From Primula veris (Eukaryota > Streptophyta > Magnoliopsida > Ericales > Primulaceae), in contig OY821749.1 in NCBI GenBank assembly GCA_963682055.1, positions 253,001-317,000 of the forward strand: DNA of 64,000 bases, in the 5' to 3' direction. A model generated the notes under the pieces. That model did not search any database. It saw only the letters and a list, made by a program, of their open reading frames with translations, and had not been told where the DNA came from. The translations under genes and the position numbers were made by a program. Positions within the stretch are counted from its first letter, which is position 1. Each line of letters begins with the position of its first letter. Below, one piece after another: positions 11,884 through 25,300 of the stretch.

Positions 11884-14800
11884 ATGAGTTTAATGAATTT
11901 TGGAGATAATTTAAACTGTGGTGCAAATGCAATGATGATTTTACCCAATTCATCTTCTTCTAACAATAATAATACCCTATTTCAACAAAACCACAATAAC
12001 TTTAATACTAGTAATCAGAATAATATCACTCCATTTTTGTTGGAAAATAATAATAATAATAATAATCAATTAAATGTGTACAGTACTGATCATCAAGGTG
12101 CATCATCTTCTTCATCATCTTTGAGAGCTAAGATCATTGCACATCCTCACTACCACCGTCTCTTGGCTGCTTATGTCAACTGTCAAAAGGTATATATATC
12201 TATCTAACACCCTAATTTATTTCAGTGTTTTCCTTTTTTTTCAAATTCCTTGTTGCCATAATCTACAAATAAAAATAAAAAAATGAAAGCCAAGTCTTTG
12301 TGTGATAAGTTATCAATCCATTTTTCTTCTTTTAAGAATAGAAAAAATTAGGTCTGGATATTTTGGTCAGGTTGAGAAAAAAGACTTTATTCTGGCTTTA
12401 ATAAAATTAGGTTATTTCAAAGATATTCTCATGTTATTAATTATTCCTTATGATTTTGGGAGAACTAGTTCTATTTTAATATATGTAGACATTTTTTTCT
12501 TGATGAAGATGTTTTGGCATGTGGATTTCTTTTCTTTTTTTGTTATTATCCCAAACCTTGAAAATGGAAAAAACAGTTTTTTGTTTTTGTTTTGGAAAGA
12601 GACTTGGTATTTATTATTCAGGAAACCTTTTCCACACCTGAAGGATAAGGACACTACCCAAAAAATAAATCATTTCTATAAATAGTAAATAATATTATTT
12701 TTTTGAAAGAACCTTGTGTCCTCGGTGCTGAAAATATATTTTTTCTCACTCTTTTTTACTAACAGATTGGTGCCCCACCGGAGGTGGTCGCAGGACTCGA
12801 GGAAGCCTACCGGAGTGTGGCGGTGAGGGGACGGGTTGACTCGAGTCGGGTTGGGGAAGATCCGGGGTTGGATCAGTTCATGGAGGCTTATTGTGAGATG
12901 TTGACTAAATATGAACAAGAACTCTCTAAACCCTTTAAAGAAGCGATGCTATTTCTGTCGAAGATTGAGTCTCAGTTCAAAGCCTTAGCTCTACCTTCTT
13001 CTGATTCTGGTATTAGTATATGTTTTAAGTCACAAAAGTTATCATGACCAGCTCAGCTTATGAATAAATAGTACTTTTGACTTTTTTTTTAGTTAAAACC
13101 CCTATTTATTGGTTGTTTGTTATTCTATCATTGTTGTTAAGGCATGTTTATGTGTAGGATTTGTTAATTATCTTCTCTTTTTAAGATTAATTAATCATTG
13201 ATCTTAGTGCACTTGAGCTTTGTTTATTCCTCTATTTAGTGATCTTTTTCACATGTTTATGTTGGTATTAATAAGATAAAGAGTCATGTCATCCGTTGAC
13301 TGCTAATTGAAAGGTGAATGTGAATTGTAAACAGCCCTACTATTATATACTCCCTCCGTATCTAAACAAATTTCTCCTACAAAAATACGTGCAAATTTGA
13401 CCGACGATTTTTCATATCTAGCTTGCCGAAAAAAATATTTTCAAAAGTTAAACACGTAGTTCATGGTTAGAACTATATGATTGAATTTTCAATTTTTTTA
13501 TTTCGGAAATTTTGATATGAAAAATTTGATGGTCAAAGGTGCACGTATTTTTGTATGAGGCATTTGTTTAGGTACGGAGGGAGTATTAGAGTACTTTGAT
13601 TTCATTATTTTTTAATTCTTCACCTCTCTTGTGGTAAATTATATGTTTTGTACTTTAATCTTTTCTGGTTGGAATATTTTTATACCATTCTTATTTATTT
13701 TGATTTTCTTTTGAAGTATTCCTAGATTTTCCCATTTCAGCTGTGTTAATTAATATTTTCTAGTCCACAAGGGAAGTAGTTTTCTTTAGTAGTAGACTAT
13801 GATATCTAGCTAGAAATATTTTTTACATTGTAAAATTATGATTTATTGGTTCTCTCTCCTTGTTGTTGGGTTTTGAACTAGTAGCTCTTATTGTCTTACT
13901 AGTAATAAATATTTTATTTCTGATTATGATTTAGCTGTTTCCCAGACATTCCTTTTTTCAACCTTATTGTCTTACTAATACGGTAATAAATATTTTATTT
14001 CTGATTTCTTTTTGTATTTTGAAATTTGAACTAGCTAGCCTTTAATGTTTGTCTAAAGGAGTAGATACTTGTGTTGTCTCAAGTCTGCCTTTTACATATA
14101 GGTTTAAAGGGAAAAATTGGTTTATTATGAAGAATTCACTTTCTACAATAGAAAATGCATGGTGCAAGACCCATGAAGCCCTAGAACATTGTATATTTTT
14201 TTTCTATTTTATAATTTTTCGCTTTAATTTTTCACTAGAAATACCCTTCCAAAAAACTCAGGAAGAAAGGCTGTTTCCAGAATTGGATCTTGGTATGGGG
14301 AAAGTTAATTTTTACTACTTAATTTCGAACTTACCTACTAAAAGAGATCTGCATGTATTTTTTTTTTCTTTTTTAAATATAATAGCTACATATCAATCAT
14401 CAATGTAACATCATGTTGAATATCAAATGATTAATAAAGATGAAAAAGAGATTTTGACCTTGTTTTTATTTTATTAATAAAGTCCCAAACTTTGTAGTAC
14501 TAATTTTAAGTTTTCCCTTTGAGTATATACTTGTGTTTATGCGCCCAATTTTCTCCCCTTATCTTAGAATTTAAATGGAAGGTCCTGAAGTTCATTTATG
14601 ACCAGAGAAATCGGAAACTTGTGAAATAGACGGTGCAAGTGAATTACTGTCTCCTTTAAACCCATTGCATTGACCTCTACATTGCATTATTTTCAATCTA
14701 TTTTAAAAGTTTGTTAGAAATATGATTTAACTTATAGGCACATTGTCGGCTAATAGTTTAAAATTAAGTGTCTAAACAATCTTATTTTTGAAGTTCTGTA

Positions 14801-17800
14801 AACATTTATAGATGGAAAAATACATAGTCATTAAGTAGTTATGATTACTGAAATGAATGCTTAGTAGGCTCTTTTGTTCCATTGGAAAAGATTATAGTCT
14901 ACAAGTCTTGTTAAAAAAATAAATTGGTGTTTGAACAAAAAGAAACGGTGAATTGGGAGATAAACCAGACTCTTTATTGACTACGAAAAGAAAATTATTA
15001 ATTAGCTTGATAATTGTTATTCAATGCATGACTCGTATTCGTAGAAAACGAATCCTAGTTTGTATAAGTTCTCTAGGTCTAGCTAGCTAGATCTTCCTGC
15101 ATATCTTATAATGTTTCTTTTTGGAGAAGCTGCTATTTTGCATATGGATCATATAGGACGATGAAAAGGTGTTGTATAAATTAGATATGCCAAGTCTTGC
15201 GCTAGTACTATGGTTAATAAAAAAAAGTCACACTCTAGGCTGGGTAAGCATTCTTAGTTGATCATCTTTTCTACTGAGTAAATTAGATTGACTTTATATT
15301 CTAGCAATAGTAATATAATTAGTTAATGTACTTGTAACCGCAAATAATAAACTATGATATTATTAGAATTTGTGAGGAAATGGACTTTCAATTCATATAA
15401 CATCAGATGTTTGTGGCTTTGAGAACCTCATTAATAAATAAAGTAACCAATAATAACTTTGGCAGTGATAGTTGATCTGAACCTTGGATTGGTTTTACAG
15501 ATTGGTCTTTTTCTTCATATTTTCGTCTCACATGACTACAACTTCTCATGCACAATCTTGTAGGCATTAGTTCATTGATTTTATATAAATGGTTGAAGAG
15601 GGGATCTACTGAGTGACTATGAATTTTAATATGGCTAATGAGAAATGATTTGCATATTACTTAATCTACTTGGCACCAGACAATAATATAACCTTGTTAA
15701 CTGGCAAAACACCTGGGATAACTTTCCTATATCTGGAGAGGTGACCACTGTGGATTTTTTTTTATACGGCTTATTACAAGACCTTGCCAGGTTGACTTGA
15801 GAAAGATCTTATGATTCTGCTTCGATTGTTTTACGTTTGGCATCTAAATCCAGCAAAAGATATATTGCCACTTTTTTTTAATCGAAGAGTTATCTCCGCT
15901 AAAGGGCATGAAAAGCACATGTCCTCTACTAGTTACATTAATTTCCTGCTGTGCTTTGTTGTTATAATATTCTTCCAGGACACTCAATTGTGCTTGAACA
16001 ATATTGTAACTTACATTTTGTAAGATTTGTTAACGTAAATTTTACCTCTAGTTTTAAAAATTGCCTTCACAATCCACATTGTTACTTAAGGTAATTGATA
16101 GCCAATCTAAAGAGTAATTAGATCTTAAAATGAAATGTTTCACATGCTTCCTGGTGTTTTCACTTTGACATGAAAAAAAAAAAACTTGCTTTTATATATC
16201 CATTGAGAAGAGTACCATCGCGGAATTAATGTTTTGTTCTTGAAATAAGTGGATTAGCAAATTCGCAAAATAATCGTTACAAATTATTTAATGGCTGGAC
16301 CAATTGAAAGCAGTGTCTTTTTTTCTCATAATCACTTATGTAGGTGTTGTCATATTTAACCTTTTATATGCTGTGTCTGTGAGCTTTCCAAGGCATTCCT
16401 GGGTGCCATTTCATTCCCTTCTCTTGTTTGTTTTTTTAATTTTTTTTTTAATTGAAAGGAACATTTCCTAGCAATTCTGCAGAGCATTACGATCTTTATC
16501 TTTTTAGAATTAACTCAAAAATTGGTTTCTTAGAATGATTTTCCTCAGAGATTACAAAATACTAGTTCTTTCAATATGAAATGCCATGTTTCCTTTGGTA
16601 ATTCAACCAAGACATATAGTATAATCATTTCTAACCAACTTTAAATCACCCTTGATTTTGCTCTGAAGGTTTTGATGGATATGGATCATCTGAAGAGGAG
16701 GCTGAGTTCATTCACAACACGGTAGATCCACAAGCCGAAGAGAACGAATTGAAGGGTCAGCTCTTAAGGAAATATAGTGGTTACTTAGGGAGCCTAAAAC
16801 AAGAATTTATGAAGAAAAGAAAGAAAGGTAAGTTGCCTAAGGAAGCCAGGAACCAATTGCTCGAATGGTGGAGTCGAAATTATAAGTGGCCATATCCATC
16901 GGTATAGCATTCTAGTCTCTTACCCTTGATACAGTAGATAGTAATTATCATTTTCTTAGCAGTCTAGCACTGTTGAAAATTTTAGTTTGATTCTTCGTGT
17001 GTTTTCTTACTTTTTAGTTTTGTATTTTTTCATTCTACCTTTTGATAAATGAATGTGATTCATAGATTGTTTTCCTTTCGTTCAATTTCCTGTCCCGATT
17101 CCTCGTTTTTCAGTTTTAGTTTTCAAAATGCACACAACAATGTTTGAAAGAAGAAGCGTCTTCTCTAATTAGTGTTTCTTCTCTATGAAGGAACATCTTC
17201 TATGCTAGAAAAAAATAATATTTCTAGACTTGGTTTCAACTTTCGAGAAAATTAATCCTCTTATATATATATATATTCACTTTGTCATGTTCTTAAATTT
17301 TCATGATCTGGTTGGTTTAGTTGCATGAATTTCAAATTTGTTTCTCTGTCTCAGTTTCATGCATTGCATATTTCGTTCATAATCTTTGTCCAGTAATAAC
17401 AAAATGTAAATGTTATATTTTCTTTTGTTTTCCTTCATCTTTAGTGCTTATCCAATTGAACGAGCATTTTTTGAGTACTCGAAGTTGCGTAACAGTGCAA
17501 AAAGAAAAGAGTTTGTCAGAAATTATTGTTGTTTCCTTTTTGCACTACTCGAGGCAAACCATTGAAGTTACAAAATTTGAAAGCCACTGCACTTCCTGAA
17601 CTTTTTTTGTTTTGCGTAATAATAGGAGTCACAAAAGATGGCATTAGCAGAGTCGACAGGGCTTGATTCAAAGCAAATAAACAACTGGTTCATAAACCAA
17701 AGGAAGAGACACTGGAAACCATCTGAGGACATGCAATTTGTTGTTATGGATTCAAATTCACATCCACATAATTCAGCAGCTGCTCACTATTATATGGATC

Positions 17801-17850
17801 ATGTCTTGGCTAATCCATTCCCTATGGATACCTCCCCCTCCTTTATCTAG
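11884..17850 (+). CDS. STM: Class I KNOX homeobox protein, STM-like
   Basis: Four exons: 11884-12189, 12766-13009, 16669-16901 and 17626-17850, giving 335 residues in frame. The first 80 residues are a low-complexity Asn/Ser leader. KNOX1 begins near residue 83 ([20 protein letters not shown]) and KNOX2 follows ([13 protein letters not shown]). The ELK domain starts near 210, and the TALE homeodomain spans roughly 232-294, with the PYP insertion in KWPYPS and the recognition helix [10 protein letters not shown]. The blocks [27 protein letters not shown] and the C-terminal NPFPMD are typical of SHOOT MERISTEMLESS rather than KNAT1, KNAT2 or KNAT6. STM is a nuclear transcription factor that pairs with BELL proteins and keeps shoot meristem cells undifferentiated. 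At 335 residues it is shorter than Arabidopsis STM (382), mainly in the N-terminal leader. The second intron, 3,659 bp, holds a MITE. Confidence 0.93.
13350..13583. mobile_element. Stowaway MITE in KNOX intron 2
   Basis: It begins CTCCCTCCGTATCTAAACAA after TA and ends TTAGGTACGGAGGGAG before TA. The 234-bp length, the TIRs and the TA duplication identify a Stowaway element. It sits about 340 bp into the long second intron of the KNOX gene. Confidence 0.85.
13880..14006 (+). repeat. Short duplicated block in KNOX intron 2
   Basis: TTATTGTCTTACTA, followed by TAATAAATATTTTATTTCTG, occurs at about 13889-13925 and again at 13965-14004. The second copy carries a small insertion. It is a local direct duplication of about 40 bp within non-coding DNA. 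Confidence 0.6.
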
Positions 17851-18110
17851 TTTAATTATCATTTCATATATTTATGTAACTCTTAATGTATGGCCTGAAT
17901 GTTTTGCTCTATATATGTTATTTGACCCTGGCCTATCATGATTAATAATGTGGAATGTTGTTGAATATATTATCTATGTTTAATTAACTTGATAGAATTT
18001 ATTTGACTGTTTGGATATATAGATAGCCCAGTACTTCCACTCATAAATGATAATTAGATGTGAGATATTATTAAGCTTTCCCTGGGACATAACAACAACA
18101 ACAATAATAT

Positions 18111-18206
18111 TATTTCAAAAATAAAAATAATAATGATAATAATAATATAGAATATATTCGGCTTGTTGCTATGTTATCATTATTATTTTATTTTATTTTT
18201 GAAATA
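18111..18206. repeat. Inverted repeat downstream of KNOX gene
   Basis: The left arm (18111-18139, TATTTCAAAAATAAAAATAA...) and right arm (18174-18206, ending TTTATTTTTGAAATA) are reverse complements around a spacer of about 35 bases. It lies 260 bp past the KNOX stop codon. It could be a small foldback element or affect 3'-end formation. Confidence 0.55.
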
Positions 18207-18862
18207 GTTAATCATTATATATCTATTTGTTAACCTTTTTCACTTAAAAAAGAACTGTAAGGAGCAAGTAAGTAGTATGGGTTTTATCCTAGCGGACCGA
18301 ATAATATTCTCAACAAGGTCCAAACTATATATATATGCTGTCCATGGCTTGAAATGATATTTGATAGGAAACGAGTTTTAAGGCCATGCTAGTTAGTTGT
18401 TACAACTTGGAAAGGCCAATGGTAAATACCAAATGTAATTTTATTGGGATAAAACACAATATTATATCCACTTAAGACCGCCGAGACTAAAATGTTATCA
18501 TTTAGACAGTTCAAAAATAGTAGTATTCAACATAAAATCATGTGTATTTAATGGTTGTTGTAGTAAGATTGAGATTGATAATAATATCCCGACTAGATTC
18601 TACTCGTGCAACTTTGTTAACCGCGGGGCGAAAGGTCCTAATTAAGGCCAAATTTGAAGTTTTCACTTTTTCTATTGGATTCTTTTCATTTTTATTGTTT
18701 AGCCTTAGCTTCCAACATTAACCCAAAAAAAATGCTAGTAACTTGAAGGATCAATCTTGCCATGTAAATAATCAATATATATTAATAGTAACAATGCCAA
18801 CAATAATAATATAAATAGTCTAATATTAATAATAGTAAATAAATACTACCAAGTATTGTAGT

Positions 18863-19110
18863 ATTCCATCCGTTTTACAATATAAGTGAAATATACTGTT
18901 TTTCATTGTTCCACATTATAGTACCCCTTTTCTTAGATATAAAGTTTTAGTATTAATTAGGTATTTACATGTTTGCCATTCTAACTCTTATCTTTAATAG
19001 AAAATGACAAAATGTGATTAAAGTAATGAGCAAAATTTGGAAAGTATGTATAAATTAGGATAATGATATTAATTTGGCAAATTTCTAATGTAAGTATACA
19101 TGAACGGAGA
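18863..19110. mobile_element. Diverged Stowaway-like MITE
   Basis: The left end TATTCCATCCGTTTTACAAT and right end GAACGGAGATATTA resemble the Stowaway TIRs seen elsewhere in the window. Length is close to 248 bp. The ends are degenerate, so the call is tentative. It lies about 230 bp upstream of the BAH-PHD gene start and could overlap its promoter. Confidence 0.45.
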
Positions 19111-19336
19111 TATTAATATTGATGCATAACCAGTATGTATAAATTAGGACAATGTATGACATTAAATAGGGGAATTTGTTATTGTGATTATACATTTTCT
19201 TGGTGTTGTCTTAAAATTTATCTCCCCATAAATATAGGGCCTCAGTATAAATAGCCACTAAAAATTTCCATTTCTGAAATATCAATATTTCTGTTAATTT
19301 TTGTTGTTGTTTTCACATATTTGAGTGAGTGTAACA

Positions 19337-22300
19337 ATGGGAAAGAGCGTCAACAGAAAGCCAAGCAAAAACAACATGGAATCTTGCTCCAATAACAACA
19401 ATATTGTCAAAGGTAATTGATCACCTTTAATTATCCATGCATATATATGAATATTATAAATTCTCTAGTTTTGAGACAAACCCTAAAACGGTCTTCAAAT
19501 GATAGATATGGATTTATCTTATGTTTCTTTATGTTCCTGTGGCATTAATTGTGTTTCTTTTAGATATGGATTTATCTTTATGTGCAATAAGGTTATATAC
19601 AAATCTTTGAGTGTGCAAAAGTGTTGTTTGTGTTTTTTGTATATGAGTGTGGGATGTTATGTTATATAGAATATTCTTATGCATGCTCTATATATATGGT
19701 CTGTACGTGTGTTTTTAGGCATTGGTTACTTTGTTTGATTTTAGGGTTTCCACGTTTGGCTGGGAAAAAGGCACGAAACTTGATGAATATTTGTTAAAAC
19801 CATTTTAATTTTCGTGGTTAGATGATTATGAATCTTTTGAGCATGTGTCACAACTAAGAAAAATAGTATTCGTGGGTGTGAACGGATTAAATATACAATA
19901 AAATAAAAAACTATAATTTTGAAGAAATAGTATGGAGCATCGTCGTTAAGCAGATGATAAATTAACAAAACATACTACTTTTTAAACTTAATTAATAAAA
20001 ACATACCCAAATTTTTTTCATTATTAAAAACATACCAAACAAATTTAATACTGTTTATTCTCTTCTTTCTTTCTTTCTCTCTCATCTTACTCTCTCTCAC
20101 CAATTCTATCTCTCTGATGTTACTCTCTCCCTTCTCCATTGTTTTCGGTATCTTTATTTCATATCACACTCTATCTCTCTCCCCCATCCACCACGAAAAC
20201 CCGTCACTGACTACCGAACATCATTTAGATTATATAGACATCCATATACATATATATACATACGTAATACACAAATATTACACTGATTGATACCCCGTAA
20301 TATATGAAATTGGTGAGATTGTTTTTTATTTATTGAGGTTTGAGACTATTGTAAAACTTGTGAGTTTCAAGTTGAAAGAGGAGAATCCATATGTACAGTA
20401 TTGAGAGAAATTCAAATGTAGGATATGAAGTTTTAAATGTAGGGTATGAAATTATAAAGTTATGGTATGAAATTTTGAAATTAAGGTATGAAGTTTTGAA
20501 ATTAGGGTATGAACTCTTTTTTAGATATTTGATTGTGATTCAGAACATTTAAGGTATGAAATTTTAAAATTAGGGTATGACGTTTTATAAATAGCATATG
20601 AATATTTTATGAGTTTTTAGTCATTTTTAGAGAGAGATGGGTGATTAGAACGTATTAGAAAGAAGTGCGATTATCGTGTGTGAAATACGTGCGATTAGAG
20701 AGAGAGAGTTGCGGTTAGAGAGAGAGAGTTTAGATTAGATAGAGAGGTTAGATTATGGTCTGATTAGAATTAGAGAAATAATAAGTATATATAGATATGT
20801 TTTTGATAATTTAAATTATTAAGGTATGTTTTTCTTAATTACCCATTTTCCACTTTACTTGGTTATGATAATCATTAATACTACCCCCACGGCCAGTTGC
20901 AAAACCACATCCCAAGCCACTCGTGACGTCAATATATCTGGTTAGGGAAGAGACAGATGTCAACCTCGTATTTTAAGTATTTTAAAACAGTACACACATT
21001 TATTTTATTTTATCTTTATGTTGTCATTAACCTCAATCTCATAACACCACATAAATCATCCTTATTATAACCATCGTTACTCAACTTGAATCCTCGTAAA
21101 GTCATTACTCCAAATATCAAAACATCATACGCTTCACGTACAAATATGTATCCACATATACAGGTAAACTCAGTGTTAGACAACCTCACATTCCATAAAC
21201 ACATGCTCAGTTACATATCAAACGTTATAACCACACATACATCACTACCAGAAATATAAAAATTATAGACCAAACTTTTGAGACAAACCCTAAAATGGTC
21301 TTCAAATGATAGATTTTCGAGACCAAAATTTCTTTTGCTCTCGAAAGATACATATTTAGAGACTAAAATATTTCTTTTGTCACTAAATCTATATATTTAG
21401 AGATTAGAAAACAAAAAAAAAATGGTTGTCAAAGAGAAGCTAGTATCAACATTAAGCGACCACGTTATTATGTCTTTAAATATCTTCTGCGACAAAATAA
21501 TTCCGTCCGCTTTTGTTGGTTCCGGATTGTTTTTGATGACCAATTTTTATGTTTTTTGTCTCCAAATATATCTATTTAGTGACTAAAAAATTATTTTGGT
21601 TCCTAAAAATATCATTTAGAGACCGATTTAAAAACCGTCTTTGTTTCCAAAAGTCTAGTTTCTTATTGTGCATACAAACACGAATGCATACAACATAAAT
21701 ACAATCAACCTAGTGGAGTGCGATTTACGAGGGAACCCCTTACCTCGAATTGGTAGCCTTTCAGGTGAATCACTTCAAGTGACCGGTGTTGCTTGATCTC
21801 CTAGATCTCACAATCACCTAGAGTATTTATCAATAATTTACTTAAGTATTTAAACTTACAACCAAAACAACTGTGTGTGTGTATATATATATATATGTAT
21901 GTATGTATTTTAACTTATTTAGTAACAGATATTAACTTCCTGTAAAAAAAAAAACAATGCTAATTAAGGACCAATATCATTGACCATATTTAAATTTAGT
22001 ACCCGTATCAAGTACACGTACATTCTGGTAGATATCTAAGTTAATGATTTAGTTGTACTAATACGTACTATAGCAGGAACCCTACCTCATCAAAGCTCTA
22101 CCATCGTAATCATCATCAAGTAGTAATTATTATAGTTAAGAATGATATCTCCAGGTCAAAGTTGTTTGAGAGTGAGTAGTAAACATTAATTACTTCAACA
22201 AGTTTACTACTTTGTTTATCAGTAGCTTTCATAATCAATGAAATGGTTGTAGCTTTAAATTCAACAAATTGATTTCAAACATCCAGTTCCGACTTCAATC

Positions 22301-25300
22301 TTTTTTCAAACATAAGACCTTAGTTTAGAGTACATATTGGGTGATTGTACACTTGCCCTTTTTTTACTAAATCTTACTAGTTTATGCAATCAGAATCTCA
22401 TAGAATTAAGAACTACTGTACAATATTTCCCAAATTATATACCTAAACATAAAGTTACAGTAGTATATATGTAAGTATACCTAAGAAAAAGAGCGGCCCG
22501 TGTGAACCCCGACAACCCTCGTTAATCAACAATCGTCTAAACAGAAGCACACCAAGAGAACAAACAGATTGTTCTCTCTTTGTTAAGTCTATATATATCT
22601 TTTTAAATGTAATGTGGATTGAGGACCAGTTTACGTAACTGCCTCCCCCCTCTACGTTAAATCTATTTTTTTTTTAAATGTAAAACTGTACCTTATACAA
22701 TTACTTTACTTTGTAGCCCCTCAAGTTTAAATCAAACAATTCTTAGGGTCACTTTATTCCACACTTATTGATCATTTAACCTCATGACTTCATATTATTA
22801 AACGCTACTTCTAATCATCTGGTGCATAAATTACTTAAAATCTGTATGCTTTTCACAAGTTTTAAGTGTTTCCTACCTCTTCTTATGTATTCTTAAATGA
22901 ACCTTTTTTAACTTCTTTATAAAATGAAATCTTTAGATATGCCAGTGTCGTATGGTTGCTCAAATCATTGTATCTAATAAAAGTATTATTTTGTATGAAT
23001 GTTTGGTGTTTGTTGTTTTTTGCTTGAGATTTAGAGTGTGTGATGTATGATTTGTACATAAATGTATTCGTTTGCAGGTATATGCCTGGTCTGTTCATGT
23101 GTGTTTAGGCGCATGCTCAATATTATGTTTGTGTTTTTTTGGGTTACCACATTTAGTTGGAAAATGAGAACAAACTGGATGAATATTTGCTAAACTATTC
23201 GGGTTTTGGGGTGGATGATTACACCTCTTGCAAGTGTGTGCTCTAGAGATCGGGTTATTATAAAGTTGGAATTTGTACGCCTCACAAGTTTTATATTTTT
23301 ATAAATCTTCATGACAGTTCATTTGTACTCTAAACTGGATCTTTTTTATTTTTTTCCTATAAATAAATGCTTATTAGTGAGTAATTTATCTTTTTTGTAC
23401 TTTCTTTGTTTAACAACTAGCAGTATGAGGTGTAAATACTTATAAGAAGCGAAACATATGAACAAAATGCCTTTAAGATGTTTAATAGATTCGTTTAGAC
23501 GTTAATCTTTCTATAGAAATAATTAATTCTTTTGTAGTTACATATGGACAGTAGGTCAGTTCTCGATCTTTCCTTTTGACAAATCACATGTTAATATGAT
23601 CTCGATTTTGTTCACTTCCATTTTGGGTTATTGTTAAGTGTTATTTTTTAAATATCTATCAAATTTTCCTTGGTAGTTGGTGATACTGTGTTGATGCGAC
23701 CAGAAGACGAAAATACACCTTCATATGTGGCGCGTATAGAGAACATCTACACCAATAATCGTAACAAAATCAACGTAAAGGTGAGATGGTTCTACCGACC
23801 AGAAGAAACAAGAACTGGGAGAAGACAATTCCATGGATCCAAAGAGTTGTTTTCATCAGATCATATTGATCTTCAGAGTGCAGACTCAATTGAGGGAAAA
23901 TGTGTTGTTCACTCTTTAAAAGAGTATACTAAGCTTGATACAATCGGGGACGAAGATTATTACAGTAGATATAAGTATCAAGTGTCCACCGGTGCTTTTT
24001 ACCCTGAGCGTGTTGCAGTGTAAGAACTTGTTTCTTTTGTAATTGTTTAGCGACTGAATTTTGTTAGTGTTTATCGTCAAATCCCATGCAATGTCCTCTA
24101 AAAGGTTTAGTAGAAAGAAAACTGATGTTGGACAAATAACAGAATAATAATAATTTATTTACTATGGATTTGAGTTAAGTATTCTTTTTATAGCATTGTA
24201 ACCCGCCACTGCTTAAAGTTCCTTTCATAGAAAGAACAAGAGAGGCACAATAGGAACCAAAGACTAAACCAACTCCCAGTCAATGTTAATCAATAATGAG
24301 TTTAACTTGTATTTCGAACTAGCAACTAGTTCAATTTGAATTAACTTTTGATTTTGTAGGTACTGCAAGTGTGAAACACCGTATAATCCTGATAAATTCA
24401 TGGTGCAATGTGATACTTGCAAGGACTGGTATGACTTACGAGCAATTTATCTTTATTGTAGATTTACTACTTGATGTGTGTTTGAGCAGTCGATCCATGA
24501 TTTTCTGTTATTACAATCTTAGCGTCTTTTAAACTGTTTCTTTGATCACCATTAAGATGGAGCACATCCAGGAAACAGCTTTGGTCCTTTGTTATGATGT
24601 TCCATTATTCTCTATGTGAAAATTGACAGAAAATAATATTTAAAATTTGATACCTTTTGTAGAATCTGAAGTTCTTCCTTTTTGATGATTCATTCTTCTA
24701 TTTCATCCTTGCTTGGTTGCAACTTCTATACTCAACTTTTCTATTCAATTGATATTTCGGACTACCTTGTTTTATCAGCTTACGAGCTGAAGTTTTCTGG
24801 AATTTTTGCCTAAAATAGCTAGAAGCTGCAGTCTATAAATAAACCCAATTTTATCTCAACCTCAAAAAGCCAACTCATTTGCTTAAAAGATGCAAACAAA
24901 AAACCACTTCATTATATTTTAAGGCCTACTTGTACAATAGAACTCGGGAATTACTCTGTCAGTTTGATGTATAGCTGGTCCTCAAATAAAACAATACAAA
25001 GTATTATTATTTACTAATTACTACTATTATTTCCAATCTGGTGTAGGTATCACCCTGCTTGTGTGAACACAACAAGGGAAGCAGCAGAACTATTGGACGA
25101 GTTTACGTGTGCTGATTGTGCATCGTCCGATACTACCATGAAGTCTGATCGACTTTCAATTCTTGCCTTTATTGCCTGTAGTAACAAGGTTAGCACACTA
25201 ACTTATTTTCAAATGATTCATCCATAGCTTCAATTAAATCTAAACTACACTGTTGCTTGGTTGCTCTCTTTGATGTTACTAATATCATAGGGGTGATGTA

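Noticed and set aside
12302..12685. 127-codon open frame in KNOX intron 1
   Set aside because: Hydrophobic, T-rich intron translation with no domain; it lies between two well-supported exons of the same gene.
14049..16023. Open frames of 119 and 70 codons in KNOX intron 2
   Set aside because: No domains, no codon-bias signal, and they start from non-ATG codons or intron sequence.
17738..17941. Second frame overlapping KNOX exon 4
   Set aside because: Out-of-frame shadow of the homeodomain exon with no family resemblance.
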